A stretch of DNA of 64,000 nucleotides from UBA1731 sp964440985. Its GTDB lineage: Bacteria; Verrucomicrobiota; Kiritimatiellia; RFP12; UBA1067. The stretch lies in NCBI GenBank assembly GCA_964440985.1, contig CAYTWE010000006.1, forward strand, positions 1-64,000. The letters are read 5' to 3'. Each line of letters begins with the position of its first letter. Position 1 is the first letter of the stretch. The notes beneath the pieces were generated by a model. The model did not search any database and was not told the origin of the DNA. It was given only the letters and a program-made list of their open reading frames with translations. The translations under genes and the position numbers were made by a program. This document shows positions 45,993 to 55,068 of this stretch, in pieces.

Positions 45993-47966
45993 ATGAAAAG
46001 AATTGCGATACTTGCGGCATTCGCCGCGACGGCGGCGTTCGCCGAACCTGCGGCGGACTATGCGACGAGAGACATCTTCACGGACGGCGAATTCTTCGTC
46101 GGATGCAACTACTGGGCAAAGAACGCCGGGATGTACATGTGGAGCCAGTGGCGTCCGGACATCATCGAGAAGGAGCTTGAGGCTCTGTCGAGGCATGGCA
46201 CCCGCGTGATGCGCGTGTTTCCGCTCTGGAGCGACTTCCAGCCTCTCACCGGAGACTGTTCCGGCGGCGGTGCGTACCGCAGCTACCGTTTTCGCGACAA
46301 CAAGCCGCTTCCGAACGAGGCCGGTGTGGACGATGAGATGATGAAGCGATTTCGCACTTTCTGCGACATGGCGCAGAAGCACGACATAAAGCTCATCGTC
46401 GGCATAGTGACCGGGTGGATGAGCGGTCGCCAGTTCGTTCCGCCGGTGTTCGAGGAGCGCAACGTCCTTTCCGACCCTGAGGCGGTGATGTGGCAGACGC
46501 GATTCGTAAAGTACTTCGTGAAGGGGCTGAAGGATCACCCGGCAATCGCCGCGTGGGACTACGGCAACGAATGCAACTGCATGGGCGCGAATGCGAAGGC
46601 GATGTTCTACAACTGGATGGATCACATAGCGATGGCGATACGCCTTGCGGATCCGTCGCGTCCGATCGTCTCCGGAATGCACGGGCTTTCCACGAAGGAC
46701 AGCGCAAGTGCGCCGATTCGCCTCAACGGCGAAATCTCCGACATCCTCTGCACCCATCCGTACCAGTACTATGTGCCGGGATGCGGCAAGGAGGCGTTCA
46801 ACACGATGCGCACAGAACTTCATCCGACGGCCGAGTCGGTGCTGTACCGCGACCTTGGCGGCAAGCCGTGCTTCGTGGAGGAGATCGGCAACCTCGGAAC
46901 GAGCTGCGTATCCGACGAACGTACCGCAGCCGGGATGCGTTGCACGATGTTCAGTGCGTGGGCGAACGATCTCAAGGGATGCCTGTGGTGGTGCAACTCC
47001 GACCAGGAGGTTCTCGATTTCCCGCCGTACACGCTTACGCCCAACGAGCGCGAACTCGGAATGCTCCGTCAGGATCTGACGCCGAAACCGCTGATGCTTG
47101 AGATGCAGGCGTTTCAGGAGTTCCGCGCCTCCCTGCCGTTCCGCAAGCTTCCCAAGGCGAAGACCGATGCTGTGATTGTCGTGCCGGAGAAGGATCACGG
47201 CTGGATTCCTGGCTTTGGTGCATACCTTCTGGCGCGCCAGGCCGGATTCAATCCGAGTTTCGCCGGAGCGGAGCAGGAGCTGCCGGAGTCGACATTCTAC
47301 ATCGTCTGCTCCTCCGAACGCGACGAGAGCTACACGTACCCTGCGCAGAAGCGCATCTTCGCGAAGGCCAAGGACGGGGCGACCGTGCTTGTGCTGTACG
47401 CCGGCGACTCGCGTTTTACGCAGCTCCGTGAGCAGGCGGGGGTGAAGATCGACTACTGCAACCTGTCGCCGAGCGACAGGACATTCACGCTCGCGGCGCA
47501 TCCTGATCGTCCCATCAACGTGTGGGACAAATCGACCTGCAAGCTTCTGGCGGCGGAGGCGGAGGTTCTCGGAAAGACCGACGCCGGAGAGCCGGTGTTC
47601 ACGAAGTTCAAGTACGGCAAGGGCACGGTTCTCCTCTGCAACGCACCGATAGACAGGCAGACGATAGCCCGTTCCGATGCCCTTACCGGGACGAACATCA
47701 GGCCGTACTATCTTGTGTTCCGCGAGGCCGCAAAGATTGCAGGGCTGAAGCAGACGGTCGAGAAGGGTGACTGCCCGCTCGTCGGCTTCACCGAGCATCC
47801 GGCCGCAGACGGCTCCACGATTGTGATGGCGATCAATTTCGAGCCGCGTCAGCTTGTGTGTCCCGTGAAGGTGAACGGTCGCATCGGCCGCGTCTGGCGC
47901 GGAGACGTGAAGGACGGCAAGGTGTCGCTTGCCGCGAACGAGGTTGCGCTGTTTGAAGTGAAGTGA
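45993..47966 (+). CDS. Secreted GH5-like glycoside hydrolase (clan GH-A)
   Basis: 657 aa with a signal peptide (about 1-17). The TIM-barrel includes 'FFVGCNYW', 'GTRVMRVFPLWSDF', the acid/base Glu193 in WDYGNECN and the nucleophile candidates E296/E297 in CFVEEIGN, the clan GH-A arrangement. After the barrel come a beta-galactosidase trimerisation-like Rossmann domain (about 385-540, 'AKTDAVIVVPEKDHGW') and a short beta-sandwich end. It is probably a mannanase-, glucanase- or galactosidase-like enzyme; the exact substrate is undecided. Followed 10 nt later by a DRTGG gene, possibly in the same transcript. Confidence 0.82.
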   Translation: MKRIAILAAFAATAAFAEPAADYATRDIFTDGEFFVGCNYWAKNAGMYMWSQWRPDIIEKELEALSRHGTRVMRVFPLWSDFQPLTGDCSGGGAYRSYRFRDNKPLPNEAGVDDEMMKRFRTFCDMAQKHDIKLIVGIVTGWMSGRQFVPPVFEERNVLSDPEAVMWQTRFVKYFVKGLKDHPAIAAWDYGNECNCMGANAKAMFYNWMDHIAMAIRLADPSRPIVSGMHGLSTKDSASAPIRLNGEISDILCTHPYQYYVPGCGKEAFNTMRTELHPTAESVLYRDLGGKPCFVEEIGNLGTSCVSDERTAAGMRCTMFSAWANDLKGCLWWCNSDQEVLDFPPYTLTPNERELGMLRQDLTPKPLMLEMQAFQEFRASLPFRKLPKAKTDAVIVVPEKDHGWIPGFGAYLLARQAGFNPSFAGAEQELPESTFYIVCSSERDESYTYPAQKRIFAKAKDGATVLVLYAGDSRFTQLREQAGVKIDYCNLSPSDRTFTLAAHPDRPINVWDKSTCKLLAAEAEVLGKTDAGEPVFTKFKYGKGTVLLCNAPIDRQTIARSDALTGTNIRPYYLVFREAAKIAGLKQTVEKGDCPLVGFTEHPAADGSTIVMAINFEPRQLVCPVKVNGRIGRVWRGDVKDGKVSLAANEVALFEVK

Positions 47967-47976
47967 GAGGTGTCCG

Positions 47977-48324
47977 ATGACGATTGCGGATGTGGTGAGG
48001 GTGCTTGACGGGAAGCTTGTGGCCGGCGATGCCGCAAGCCCTCGGGTCGTCGGCGCAGTGGTGGCGAACGACCTGATGAGCGATGTGCTTCTGTTTGACG
48101 CGGACGACGCCCTGATCCTGACTTCGCTTGCCAGCGATCAGGCGATACGCACGGCGCACATCGTAGGGGCGATGGGTGTTGTGGTTCACAACGCCAAGCC
48201 GCTTTCCGAGACGATGGTGAAGGTCGCCAACGACCTTCACATTCCGCTCGTCTCATCTCCGCTTTCAAAGTTCGATGCCTGCGTGAAGCTTCACGACGCG
48301 CTTGAGATGGAGAAGCGTACGTAA
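47977..48324 (+). CDS. DRTGG-domain protein, second copy
   Basis: 115 aa, the same single-domain architecture as the protein at 11406 ('ANDLMSDVLLF', 'QAIRTAHIVGAMGVVVHNAK', 'ANDLHIPLVSSPLSKFDA'). Sequence similarity to the first copy is modest, so they are not a recent duplication. GAGAGG is 6 nt upstream of ATG 47977. It precedes a CBS-HATPase gene by 17 nt; this order is, from memory, also seen beside [FeFe]-hydrogenase operons in Clostridia. Function unknown. Confidence 0.78.
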   Translation: MTIADVVRVLDGKLVAGDAASPRVVGAVVANDLMSDVLLFDADDALILTSLASDQAIRTAHIVGAMGVVVHNAKPLSETMVKVANDLHIPLVSSPLSKFDACVKLHDALEMEKRT

Positions 48325-48341
48325 TAAAGAGGGGGTTGACG

Positions 48342-49337
48342 ATGGGAGAGACGTACAGTCCGACGATCCTTCCCGGTGCGCAGCAGCAGGACGACGACAT
48401 CTTCGTCAAGTTCCCGCTCGATCCGTCCACGCTTGGCGGCGACGGCTCCGTGATAATCATGGAGCTTCTTCAGCGCTTCAAGGTCAGGGACGTCATGAAG
48501 CGCAAGGTCATCTCGCTCGCCCGCAGCACGTCCATGCGCGAAGCGCAGCGGATCATGCGCGAGAACCGCGTATCAGGGCTTCCGGTGTCGGAGGACGGGC
48601 GGCTCTTCGGCATAGTCTCCGTGAACGACATCATCAACGCGCTCGACAACGGCTGGATCGACGATCCGTGCGAGGCGCACATGGCGACGAACCTGGTGGT
48701 GCTTGAGGCCGGGATGCCGCTTGCGTATGCACTCCGGTATTTCGGGAACTACACATACGGACGCTTCCCGGTGCTGGATTCCTCTCGCAAGCTTGTCGGG
48801 ATCATATCGCAGCGAGACGTGATGCGCGCTCTGCTCTACGAGCTGTCTGTTGAGATCCGCAAGCTGGAGCGCAAGGCGGCGCGAGGATCGAACATTCCGG
48901 AGCGTCCCGCCGGAGAGAACTATTTCCGCAAGGAGTTCGCCGTTGTCCACAACGATCTCGGAAGCGCCGGCCGCGCCGCGAACGAAATAAAGAAGATTCT
49001 GAAGGACCGCAAGGTGGATCGTTCAATCGCCCGGCGCGTTGCGGTTGCCGCATATGAGCTGGAGATCAACATCTGCATCCATTCGCACGGCGGCATTTTG
49101 ACGTTCGTGATTTCCGATGAAGGAATCATGGTCAAGGCGAAGGATCGCGGACCCGGCATCCCGGACATCGAGTGGGCCTGCCGGGACGGAACGTCCACGG
49201 CAAACGACTGGATCCGTTCACTGGGCTTCGGCGCCGGCATGGGGCTCTCAAACTCGAAGCGTGTCGCAGACGAGTTCGGCATAAAGTCGGAGGTCGGAAG
49301 GTTCACCGAGGTGACGTGCCGCTTCCGGCTTAAATGA
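48342..49337 (+). CDS. Tandem CBS domain + RsbW-like HATPase protein
   Basis: 331 aa. Residues about 50-165 form a CBS pair ('VRDVMKRKVISLARSTSMREAQ', 'VSGLPVSEDGRLFGIVSVNDI', second CBS 'GRFPVLDSSRKLVGIISQRDVM'), likely to sense adenosine nucleotides. The C-terminal 130 residues are a GHKL ATPase of the anti-sigma type: 'ELEINICIHSHGG' N-box, KDRGPGIPD and 'GFGAGMGLSNSKRVADEFG'. ATG 48342 has GAGGGGG 6 nt upstream. It probably links energy charge to a partner-switch style regulator. No sigma factor is adjacent. With the upstream DRTGG gene it forms the second half of a hydrogenase-accessory-like set. Confidence 0.85.
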   Translation: MGETYSPTILPGAQQQDDDIFVKFPLDPSTLGGDGSVIIMELLQRFKVRDVMKRKVISLARSTSMREAQRIMRENRVSGLPVSEDGRLFGIVSVNDIINALDNGWIDDPCEAHMATNLVVLEAGMPLAYALRYFGNYTYGRFPVLDSSRKLVGIISQRDVMRALLYELSVEIRKLERKAARGSNIPERPAGENYFRKEFAVVHNDLGSAGRAANEIKKILKDRKVDRSIARRVAVAAYELEINICIHSHGGILTFVISDEGIMVKAKDRGPGIPDIEWACRDGTSTANDWIRSLGFGAGMGLSNSKRVADEFGIKSEVGRFTEVTCRFRLK

Positions 49338-49343
49338 CGCCGC

Positions 49344-50192
49344 TCACATCAGCGAGAGGATCGCGGGGGTGACGTCGGCGAGAGACGACACCATGCTGCG
49401 CATCTCGGTCTCCTTCGGCCCGAATACGATGAAGGGGACAGGGTTGCGGGTGTGTCCGCGCTCGTTCATAGCTTCGATGTTTCCGTGGTCGGACGTCATG
49501 ACAAGCGTGATTCCGGCGGCGTCGGTGTAGCGCACGAGCGTAGAAAGGAATGCATCGTATTCGCGCAGCACGGCGCAGGCTCTCCCATAGTCCATCGAAT
49601 GTCCGGCTACGTCAGTCTGGAAGTATTCGAAAAGCGTGAAATCGTTGGCGCGGATTATGTCGAAAAGATGTCGTGCCGCATCTTCGGGATCAATCACGGG
49701 AATGTCGGGATAGCGGTCACGGATCGTCTCGCGCGTCAGATCCTGCAGCACGGCGTTGTCATCCGACAGATCGGATACAGTCGATACCGTCTCAGGCGCC
49801 GTGAGAGCCATCACCGTGGTGACGGACTTGAACCTGCGCACCTCAAGCTCGTCTGCGGATTCCACGAGATAGGCGTCCGCAAACTTGACCTTCTTTCCGC
49901 GTTCCTTGAGCTTAAGGAAAAGGTTCTCCCTGCTGATCACGTCTCTCAGGCCAGGCCCAGGAAAACCTTCACAGTGCCGTCCCATGAACTGTGGCGCGTT
50001 CACGCCTGTGAACATGGTCGTCTGCCCGGTGGCAGATTGCGGCAAGCCGTCCACGCCAAGGTTTGCGTCGATCGGCCTGCAATGCGAGGCCATAAGCCGA
50101 CACAGCGCCGGACATACCTCAGGGTTTATTGGATTGTCAGGTGAAGGTGGGGCGATTCCGACGCCATCGATGAACAGGTAGACGAGTTTCAC
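49344..50192 (-). CDS. Phosphoglyceromutase-like metalloenzyme (alkaline phosphatase superfamily)
   Basis: 282 aa. Metal-site motifs: FIDGVGI at the N-terminus, GLPQSATGQTTMFTG with the likely nucleophile Ser/Thr, 'FEYFQTDVAGHSMDYG' and 'TSDHGNIEAM..RGHTRNPVPFIV'. The pattern is that of a short PF01676-type protein. It is much shorter than the 2,3-bisphosphoglycerate-independent mutase (about 510 aa), so the substrate is not assured. The 3' end lies 7 bp from the convergent CBS-HATPase gene. The start overlaps the upstream membrane protein gene stop (ATGA, minus strand). Confidence 0.83.
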   Translation of the reverse strand: MKLVYLFIDGVGIAPPSPDNPINPEVCPALCRLMASHCRPIDANLGVDGLPQSATGQTTMFTGVNAPQFMGRHCEGFPGPGLRDVISRENLFLKLKERGKKVKFADAYLVESADELEVRRFKSVTTVMALTAPETVSTVSDLSDDNAVLQDLTRETIRDRYPDIPVIDPEDAARHLFDIIRANDFTLFEYFQTDVAGHSMDYGRACAVLREYDAFLSTLVRYTDAAGITLVMTSDHGNIEAMNERGHTRNPVPFIVFGPKETEMRSMVSSLADVTPAILSLM

Positions 50193-51055
50193 AGGCCGTA
50201 AGACTTCATCTCCTTCTTGAGTTCGTCAAGTGAGACGCTGTCCTCCTTTGCCTTCTCAAGAGCCGTCTTGTAGAGCGGCTTTGCCTTGTTGACGAAGTCG
50301 GCCTGGCTCTTGGCGTCGCCATCATCGCCGGCGAGAGACGCGCAGCGCATGTAGTTCTTCGCCGCCACCCACTCGCGGGAGTAGACCACGCCGTTGGCAG
50401 GATCTGAATCCTCGAAATTCTCCATCTCGTCCGAAAGCATGTAATCGATGAAGACCTGAAGATGCTTTATGGCCTCCTTGCGCGGGTTGGCCTCCATCGC
50501 CTTGTGTGCGCGGAGCTTCGCGACGGTGCTCTTGCACCATCCCTGCGAGCGTCCCGGCATTCCGGCTTCAAGCAGTGCGATTGCGCCGTCGTAGTCGCCG
50601 ACGAGGAAATAGCCGTCGAGCCTGCGTTCGCACAGGGAGTTCGCCGCCGCATCTGAGAGCCGTCCCGTCTTGAGGAGATATTCGGCGAATCCGATCATCT
50701 CCTTGATCCGTCGGTCGGTTTCCGCCTTGGGGGACTTCACGTCTCCGGTGAGGCGGATCATGGCCTCTTCGGCGAGCAGACCGATGGAGTCGTACGGAAT
50801 CTTCGGCTCAAATCCGATCTTCGGAAGCCAACCCTTGAAGCGAACAGTGAAGAAGCGTTCGTCGACGAGCTTGCGAAGCCGCGCTGCGGACTCATCCATT
50901 GATGCGGCGCGGAACTCCTTCCTTACGGTCTTGTTCGTCGCCTTTTCCTGTTCGGGGCGCAGACGGACGGACCAGAGCCACAACGCCGCTCCCGCAACTG
51001 CGGCCAGCGCCGCCGCCACCACGAACAACTTGACCGTAGACGACTTCTCTCTCAT
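50189..51055 (-). CDS. Membrane-anchored protein of unknown function, TPR-like
   Basis: 288 aa. A single N-terminal anchor (about residues 9-28) is followed by a long helical region with repeated Ala/Leu pairs, reminiscent of tetratricopeptide or Sel1-like scaffolds, ending in a basic/acidic helix. Probably periplasmic. I do not recognise a family. Start ATG 51055 is preferred over the TTG at 51061, since AGGAG is 9 nt upstream. It is transcribed divergently from hom with an overlapping promoter, and its stop overlaps the start of the metalloenzyme gene (ATGA). Confidence 0.72.
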   Translation of the reverse strand: MREKSSTVKLFVVAAALAAVAGAALWLWSVRLRPEQEKATNKTVRKEFRAASMDESAARLRKLVDERFFTVRFKGWLPKIGFEPKIPYDSIGLLAEEAMIRLTGDVKSPKAETDRRIKEMIGFAEYLLKTGRLSDAAANSLCERRLDGYFLVGDYDGAIALLEAGMPGRSQGWCKSTVAKLRAHKAMEANPRKEAIKHLQVFIDYMLSDEMENFEDSDPANGVVYSREWVAAKNYMRCASLAGDDGDAKSQADFVNKAKPLYKTALEKAKEDSVSLDELKKEMKSYGL

Positions 51056-51096
51056 CTGCAAGCACTCCTAATAGGTTCAGAAATAAAGATGCGCAT

Positions 51097-51125
51097 ATTA
51101 TAGATGGAAAGCGGATTTGCCGCAA
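51097..51125 (-). promoter_or_regulatory. Promoter of the membrane-protein/metalloenzyme operon
   Basis: On the minus strand, TTGCGG (51125-51120), a 17-nt spacer and TATAAT (51102-51097). The -35 overlaps that of the divergent hom promoter. Confidence 0.7.
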
Positions 51126-51145
51126 GAGAGAAATCATGGTATCAT
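51117..51145 (+). promoter_or_regulatory. Promoter of hom
   Basis: TTGCCG (51117-51122), a 17-nt spacer and TATCAT (51140-51145) preceded by TGG. Its -35 shares six bases with the opposite-strand -35 (palindrome TTGCcGCAA). Confidence 0.7.
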
Positions 51146-51174
51146 ACGCAAAATTTTTTAGGAGGTCAGTGAAG

Positions 51175-52470
51175 ATGAAAGAAGTTGGCGTTGGAATTCT
51201 CGGATTCGGAACGGTCGGTGCGGGCGTTGCGCAGGGATTGCTTGAGCATGGCGAGGTCATGTCCATGCGTCTTGGCGTGAAAATCGTGTTGAAGCGCATT
51301 GCCGACCTTGACATAACCACCGATCGCGGTGTCACTGTGCCTGACGGCGTCCTCACCACCGACGCCGCCTCCGTGATAGCGGATGACGGCATAGGCATCG
51401 TCGTGGAGACGATCGGCGGCACCGGCATAGCGAAGAAGCTTGTGCTTGACGCAATTGCGGCGAAGAAGTGCGTGGTCACGGCGAACAAGAAGCTGCTCGC
51501 GGAGTACGGACGGGAGATATTCGATGCGGCTTCGGCGAACGGCGTTGACATCTACTTCGGCGCAAGCGTGGGCGGCGGCATCCCGATCATCCGTGTTTTG
51601 CGCGAAGGCCTTTCCGGCAACGAGATAAACACCATCCACGGAATCCTGAACGGCACGTGCAACTACATACTCACGCGCATGGAGAACGAGGGCAAGCCTT
51701 TCGACGAAATCCTCAAGGATGCGCAGAAGCTCGGCTATGCCGAGGCGAATCCGTCCCTCGACATCGACGGCTTCGACACAGCCCACAAGGCCTGCATCCT
51801 CGCGGCGCTGGCCTACGGATTCCAGCCCACGCTCGAACAGGTGCAGGTCGAAGGCATCCGCAACCTTTCCGGCGATGACGTGAAGTACGCCGCGGACTTC
51901 GGCTACCGCATCAAGCTTCTCGCCTGCGTCGCACGTGACGGCGGAGAGGTCGAGGTCGGGGTGCATCCCACGCTCGTTCCCTTCTCCCATATGCTCGCCA
52001 ACGTGAACGGCGTGTTCAACGCCGCCATGGTTAACGGCGACATGAGCGACTACACCATGTACTACGGACGCGGCGCCGGACGCGCCCCGACGGCATCCAC
52101 CGTAGTTGCCGACATCGGCGACATCGCCCGCAACATAGCGAACGGCGAGACGCGGTACAGCCGCGCCGTGCCGACGTACGGCGAGGGCGTGACGAAACTC
52201 CGCGCCGCCGGCGACATCGTTTCGCGGTTCTACCTGCGCTTCATGCTCGCGGACAAGCCCGGTGCATTCGGCGCTGTCGCAACGGCGCTCGGAAAGCATG
52301 GCGTTTCCATCTCTGCGGCGTCGCAGAAGTCGAGCGGCGAAGGCAACGCGCCGGTGCCTGTCGTTGTTCTCACGCACAAGTCGCGCACCGCAGACCTCGA
52401 GGCGGCGCTTGGCGAGATTGAGAAGTCGGGCGTAGTCTCCGAGACTCCGGTCCGCCTGAGGATGCTCTGA
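51175..52470 (+). CDS. hom: Homoserine dehydrogenase
   Basis: Reduces aspartate semialdehyde to homoserine, leading to threonine and methionine. 431 aa with three parts: a NAD(P)-binding domain (GILGFGTVGAGV), a catalytic domain with 'VTANKKLLAEYG', 'GGGIPIIRVLREGLSG', 'GILNGTCNYILT' and 'DIDGFDTAHK', and a C-terminal ACT domain (about 350-431, 'LRFMLADKPGAFG') for amino-acid feedback. Start ATG 51175 has a near-perfect AGGAGGT 8 nt upstream. With dapA/dapB in the window, both branches from aspartate semialdehyde are represented. Confidence 0.97.
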   Translation: MKEVGVGILGFGTVGAGVAQGLLEHGEVMSMRLGVKIVLKRIADLDITTDRGVTVPDGVLTTDAASVIADDGIGIVVETIGGTGIAKKLVLDAIAAKKCVVTANKKLLAEYGREIFDAASANGVDIYFGASVGGGIPIIRVLREGLSGNEINTIHGILNGTCNYILTRMENEGKPFDEILKDAQKLGYAEANPSLDIDGFDTAHKACILAALAYGFQPTLEQVQVEGIRNLSGDDVKYAADFGYRIKLLACVARDGGEVEVGVHPTLVPFSHMLANVNGVFNAAMVNGDMSDYTMYYGRGAGRAPTASTVVADIGDIARNIANGETRYSRAVPTYGEGVTKLRAAGDIVSRFYLRFMLADKPGAFGAVATALGKHGVSISAASQKSSGEGNAPVPVVVLTHKSRTADLEAALGEIEKSGVVSETPVRLRML

Positions 52471-52495
52471 TTCTCCGGCGGACGGTCGTCCATCT

Positions 52496-53896
52496 ATGGC
52501 GGCACTTCTGCCAGCGGAACGCAGAACGTGGAAGGGGCGTCTCTTCCTCGTCTGCGTATACGCATTGCTTGCGCTTGGCGGCATCACCATGGTTCTTCCG
52601 TTCATGGTGATGCTCGCTTCGAGCTTCTCCTCCAGCTACGACTACGCCCGTCACGCACCGGTGCTGCGCGCCCTATGGAACCGGAACGACCGTTTCATGC
52701 GGTCGGTGGCGACGTACTTTCCGAGATTTCCGCGTGACGTGTTTCCGGATGCACCTGCGTCCTGGACAACATGGCAATCCGTTGCGCAGGACAAGGCCGG
52801 TGTGGACAGGTTCGCCGATGCGCTGCTCGATCCGCTCACGAACAGGACGCTATACGCTGAATGGAGGCGAGGGGCGGAGCGGTATCGTGAATTGTCTTCC
52901 GCATGGGACATCCACCGCACGGTGTGCAACTACGACCCGCGGGACGTGCAGCCGTTCACCGGGTCGTTCCAGACGTCGTTTACGGCGGAGACGCATCTGC
53001 CCGTTGCGGACGCGGGATGGTCGCCGCCGACGGATGACGAGAGATACGGGCTGTGGTGCAGGTTCAAGGATTCGTACCGGCAGCGTATGCAGAGCCGGGG
53101 CGACTACCTGTGCCGGACAACACCTGTTGCGACGGCTGCGGCCGATGCGGCGGTGCTGCGCGACGGTCTCCGGAAGGCTATTGCCGTGCAGTTCATCGAG
53201 CATGGCCGGCGGGACTTTCTTCTCGGCGCGTTCGACAACTACCGGCTTGTGGGGCAATACCTGTTTCTGCGCGGAGAGGCGTTCATGAACACCGTACTGC
53301 TCGTGCTGTTCTCCGTGTTTGCGTCGCTCATCGTAAATCCGCTCGCCGCATATGCTCTGTCCCGTTTCCGCATGAAGGGTGCGGAGGGCGTGCTGCTTTT
53401 TCTGCTTGCGACGATGGCGTTCCCGGCGGCTGTGACGGCCATACCTGGATTTCTGCTCATCCGCGATCTGGGGCTGATAAACACTCTTGCGGCGCTTGTC
53501 CTCCCGACGGTGGCGAGCGGCATGAGCATATTCATCCTCAAAGGGTTCTTCGATGCGCTTCCCCGCGAACTCTATGAGGCTGCGGCGATCGACGGTGCTG
53601 GCGAGTGGACGGTGTTCACCCGGATAACGCTTCCGATGACTACGCCGATACTCGCCGTGAATGCGCTCAACCATTTCATTGCGGCGTACAATTCGTGGGA
53701 GTGGGCGTTCCTCGTCTGCCAGAAGGAATCCAAATGGACGATTGCGGTGTGGATGTACCAGATGAGCCAGGAGATGGCCGGCCAGCCGTGGTGCGTAATG
53801 GCGGGCTTTGTGCTGGTTTCCATCCCGACGGCGCTTGTGTTCCTCTTCTGCCAGAAAGTCATCCTTCGCGGAATTGTGCTTCCGAGCATGAAATGA
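52496..53896 (+). CDS. ABC transporter permease (MalG-like) with large extracytoplasmic insert
   Basis: 466 aa; a typical MalG-type permease is about 280 aa. TM1 lies at about 15-44. A hydrophilic region of about 210 residues (about 50-260) then precedes TM2 at about 262-285. The remainder is the normal core with the EAA loop 'LYEAAAIDGAGEWTVFTRITLP' and the ending 'GIVLPSMK'. The insert is rich in Arg, Trp, Tyr and Asp and contains no obvious hydrophobic segment, so it is probably periplasmic. No binding protein, MalF-type partner or ATPase is adjacent; the PotA-type ATPase at 5891 is the nearest candidate. The ribosome-binding site is weak. Confidence 0.83.
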   Translation: MAALLPAERRTWKGRLFLVCVYALLALGGITMVLPFMVMLASSFSSSYDYARHAPVLRALWNRNDRFMRSVATYFPRFPRDVFPDAPASWTTWQSVAQDKAGVDRFADALLDPLTNRTLYAEWRRGAERYRELSSAWDIHRTVCNYDPRDVQPFTGSFQTSFTAETHLPVADAGWSPPTDDERYGLWCRFKDSYRQRMQSRGDYLCRTTPVATAAADAAVLRDGLRKAIAVQFIEHGRRDFLLGAFDNYRLVGQYLFLRGEAFMNTVLLVLFSVFASLIVNPLAAYALSRFRMKGAEGVLLFLLATMAFPAAVTAIPGFLLIRDLGLINTLAALVLPTVASGMSIFILKGFFDALPRELYEAAAIDGAGEWTVFTRITLPMTTPILAVNALNHFIAAYNSWEWAFLVCQKESKWTIAVWMYQMSQEMAGQPWCVMAGFVLVSIPTALVFLFCQKVILRGIVLPSMK

Positions 53897-53923
53897 CGCC
53901 GCACCGGCGGCAGCGCGGCGTTA

Positions 53924-53932
53924 TGGTATAAT
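53924..53932 (+). promoter_or_regulatory. Extended -10 (TGGTATAAT), leaderless start for glf
   Basis: TGG-TATAAT ends 9 nt before ATG 53942. No ribosome-binding sequence is visible. Confidence 0.75.
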
Positions 53933-53941
53933 CCAGACCAT

Positions 53942-55018
53942 ATGCAGAACATCGATGTGATAGTGGCCGGGGCCGGAGTGTGGGGCTGCACTGTGGCGCG
54001 TTGCATCGCCGAGCAGGGATGCAAGGTGCTGGTGATGGAGAAGCGGCCCGTCGTGGGCGGAAACGTGCGCTGCGAGACGGATCCCGGCAGCGGGATCGAG
54101 ATCCATGTGTACGGAAGCCACATATTCCATACGCATCTTGACGATGTGTGGCGTTTCGTCCACCGCTTCGTGGAGTTCAACGGATATCAGCACAAGGTGC
54201 TTGCGCGTCATGACGGAAAGACGTATTTTCTTCCGGTGGGGCTTGCGCTCGTGAACAAGTTCTTCGGCGTGGAGCTGTCACCGTCAGAACTGCCGGGGTT
54301 CATGGCCGACGAATCGCGCAAGGGGCGGCTCTTCGACGCATTTTTCCGTGGCTACACGTCGAAGCAGTGGGGGCGGCGTCCGGAGGACATCGATCCGTCC
54401 ATCATCAGGCGTGTGCCGGTACGCGCCTCGTATGACGTAAACTACTTCAACGACAGCAACCAGGGCATCCCGCTAACCGGGTACAACTCGCTGTTCGAGC
54501 GTCTTCTCGACCATCCGAACATCACCGTGGAGTGCAATCGCGAATTCGACCTTGAGGGCTGGCGGCGCGGTGCGCTCTCAGGCAGACCGGTGTACTATTC
54601 CGGTCCGATAGACCGTCTTTTCGGATACAGATACGGGGAACTGCCGTGGCGTTCGCTCACCTTCGAGCGAGAGACGCTCGACATCGCGGACTATCAGGGC
54701 ACAAGCGTTGTGAACTACGTGGATGCCGACATTCCGTACACGCGCATACACGAGTTCAAGCACTACCATCCGGAGGACAAGGCGACGATGGCGCTGGCAA
54801 AGACCGTGATAATGCGCGAGTATCCGCGCACATGGAAGTCCGGCGACGAACCGTACTATCCTGTTGACACCCCGGAATCTCAAGCGCTGCTCCTGAAATA
54901 CCGGGAAGAGGCCATGAAGATTCCTGGGCTTACGGTTGGCGGAAGGCTTGGCGAATACAGGTACTATGACATGGATCAGTCCATTGGAAAGGCGCTTGAG
55001 GTCGCACTTCGCAATTGA
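53942..55018 (+). CDS. glf: UDP-galactopyranose mutase
   Basis: A flavoenzyme interconverting UDP-galactopyranose and UDP-galactofuranose, which feeds galactofuranose into O-antigen or capsule. 358 aa. The FAD motif is VAGAGVWGCTVAR, with 'VMEKRPVVGGN', HVYGSHIFHT (the usual form is YGPHIFHT, so a Ser replaces Pro), 'GYTSKQWG', 'PLTGYNSLFERLL' and 'EYRYYDMDQ' at the C-terminus. It stands alone, with no adjacent galactofuranosyltransferase. The promoter gives a leaderless transcript. Confidence 0.95.
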   Translation: MQNIDVIVAGAGVWGCTVARCIAEQGCKVLVMEKRPVVGGNVRCETDPGSGIEIHVYGSHIFHTHLDDVWRFVHRFVEFNGYQHKVLARHDGKTYFLPVGLALVNKFFGVELSPSELPGFMADESRKGRLFDAFFRGYTSKQWGRRPEDIDPSIIRRVPVRASYDVNYFNDSNQGIPLTGYNSLFERLLDHPNITVECNREFDLEGWRRGALSGRPVYYSGPIDRLFGYRYGELPWRSLTFERETLDIADYQGTSVVNYVDADIPYTRIHEFKHYHPEDKATMALAKTVIMREYPRTWKSGDEPYYPVDTPESQALLLKYREEAMKIPGLTVGGRLGEYRYYDMDQSIGKALEVALRN

Positions 55019-55068
55019 GCGAGATCCCCCGGCCTTCCCGCAGGCTGTCCGTCGCTGTCGGCTTCGTG

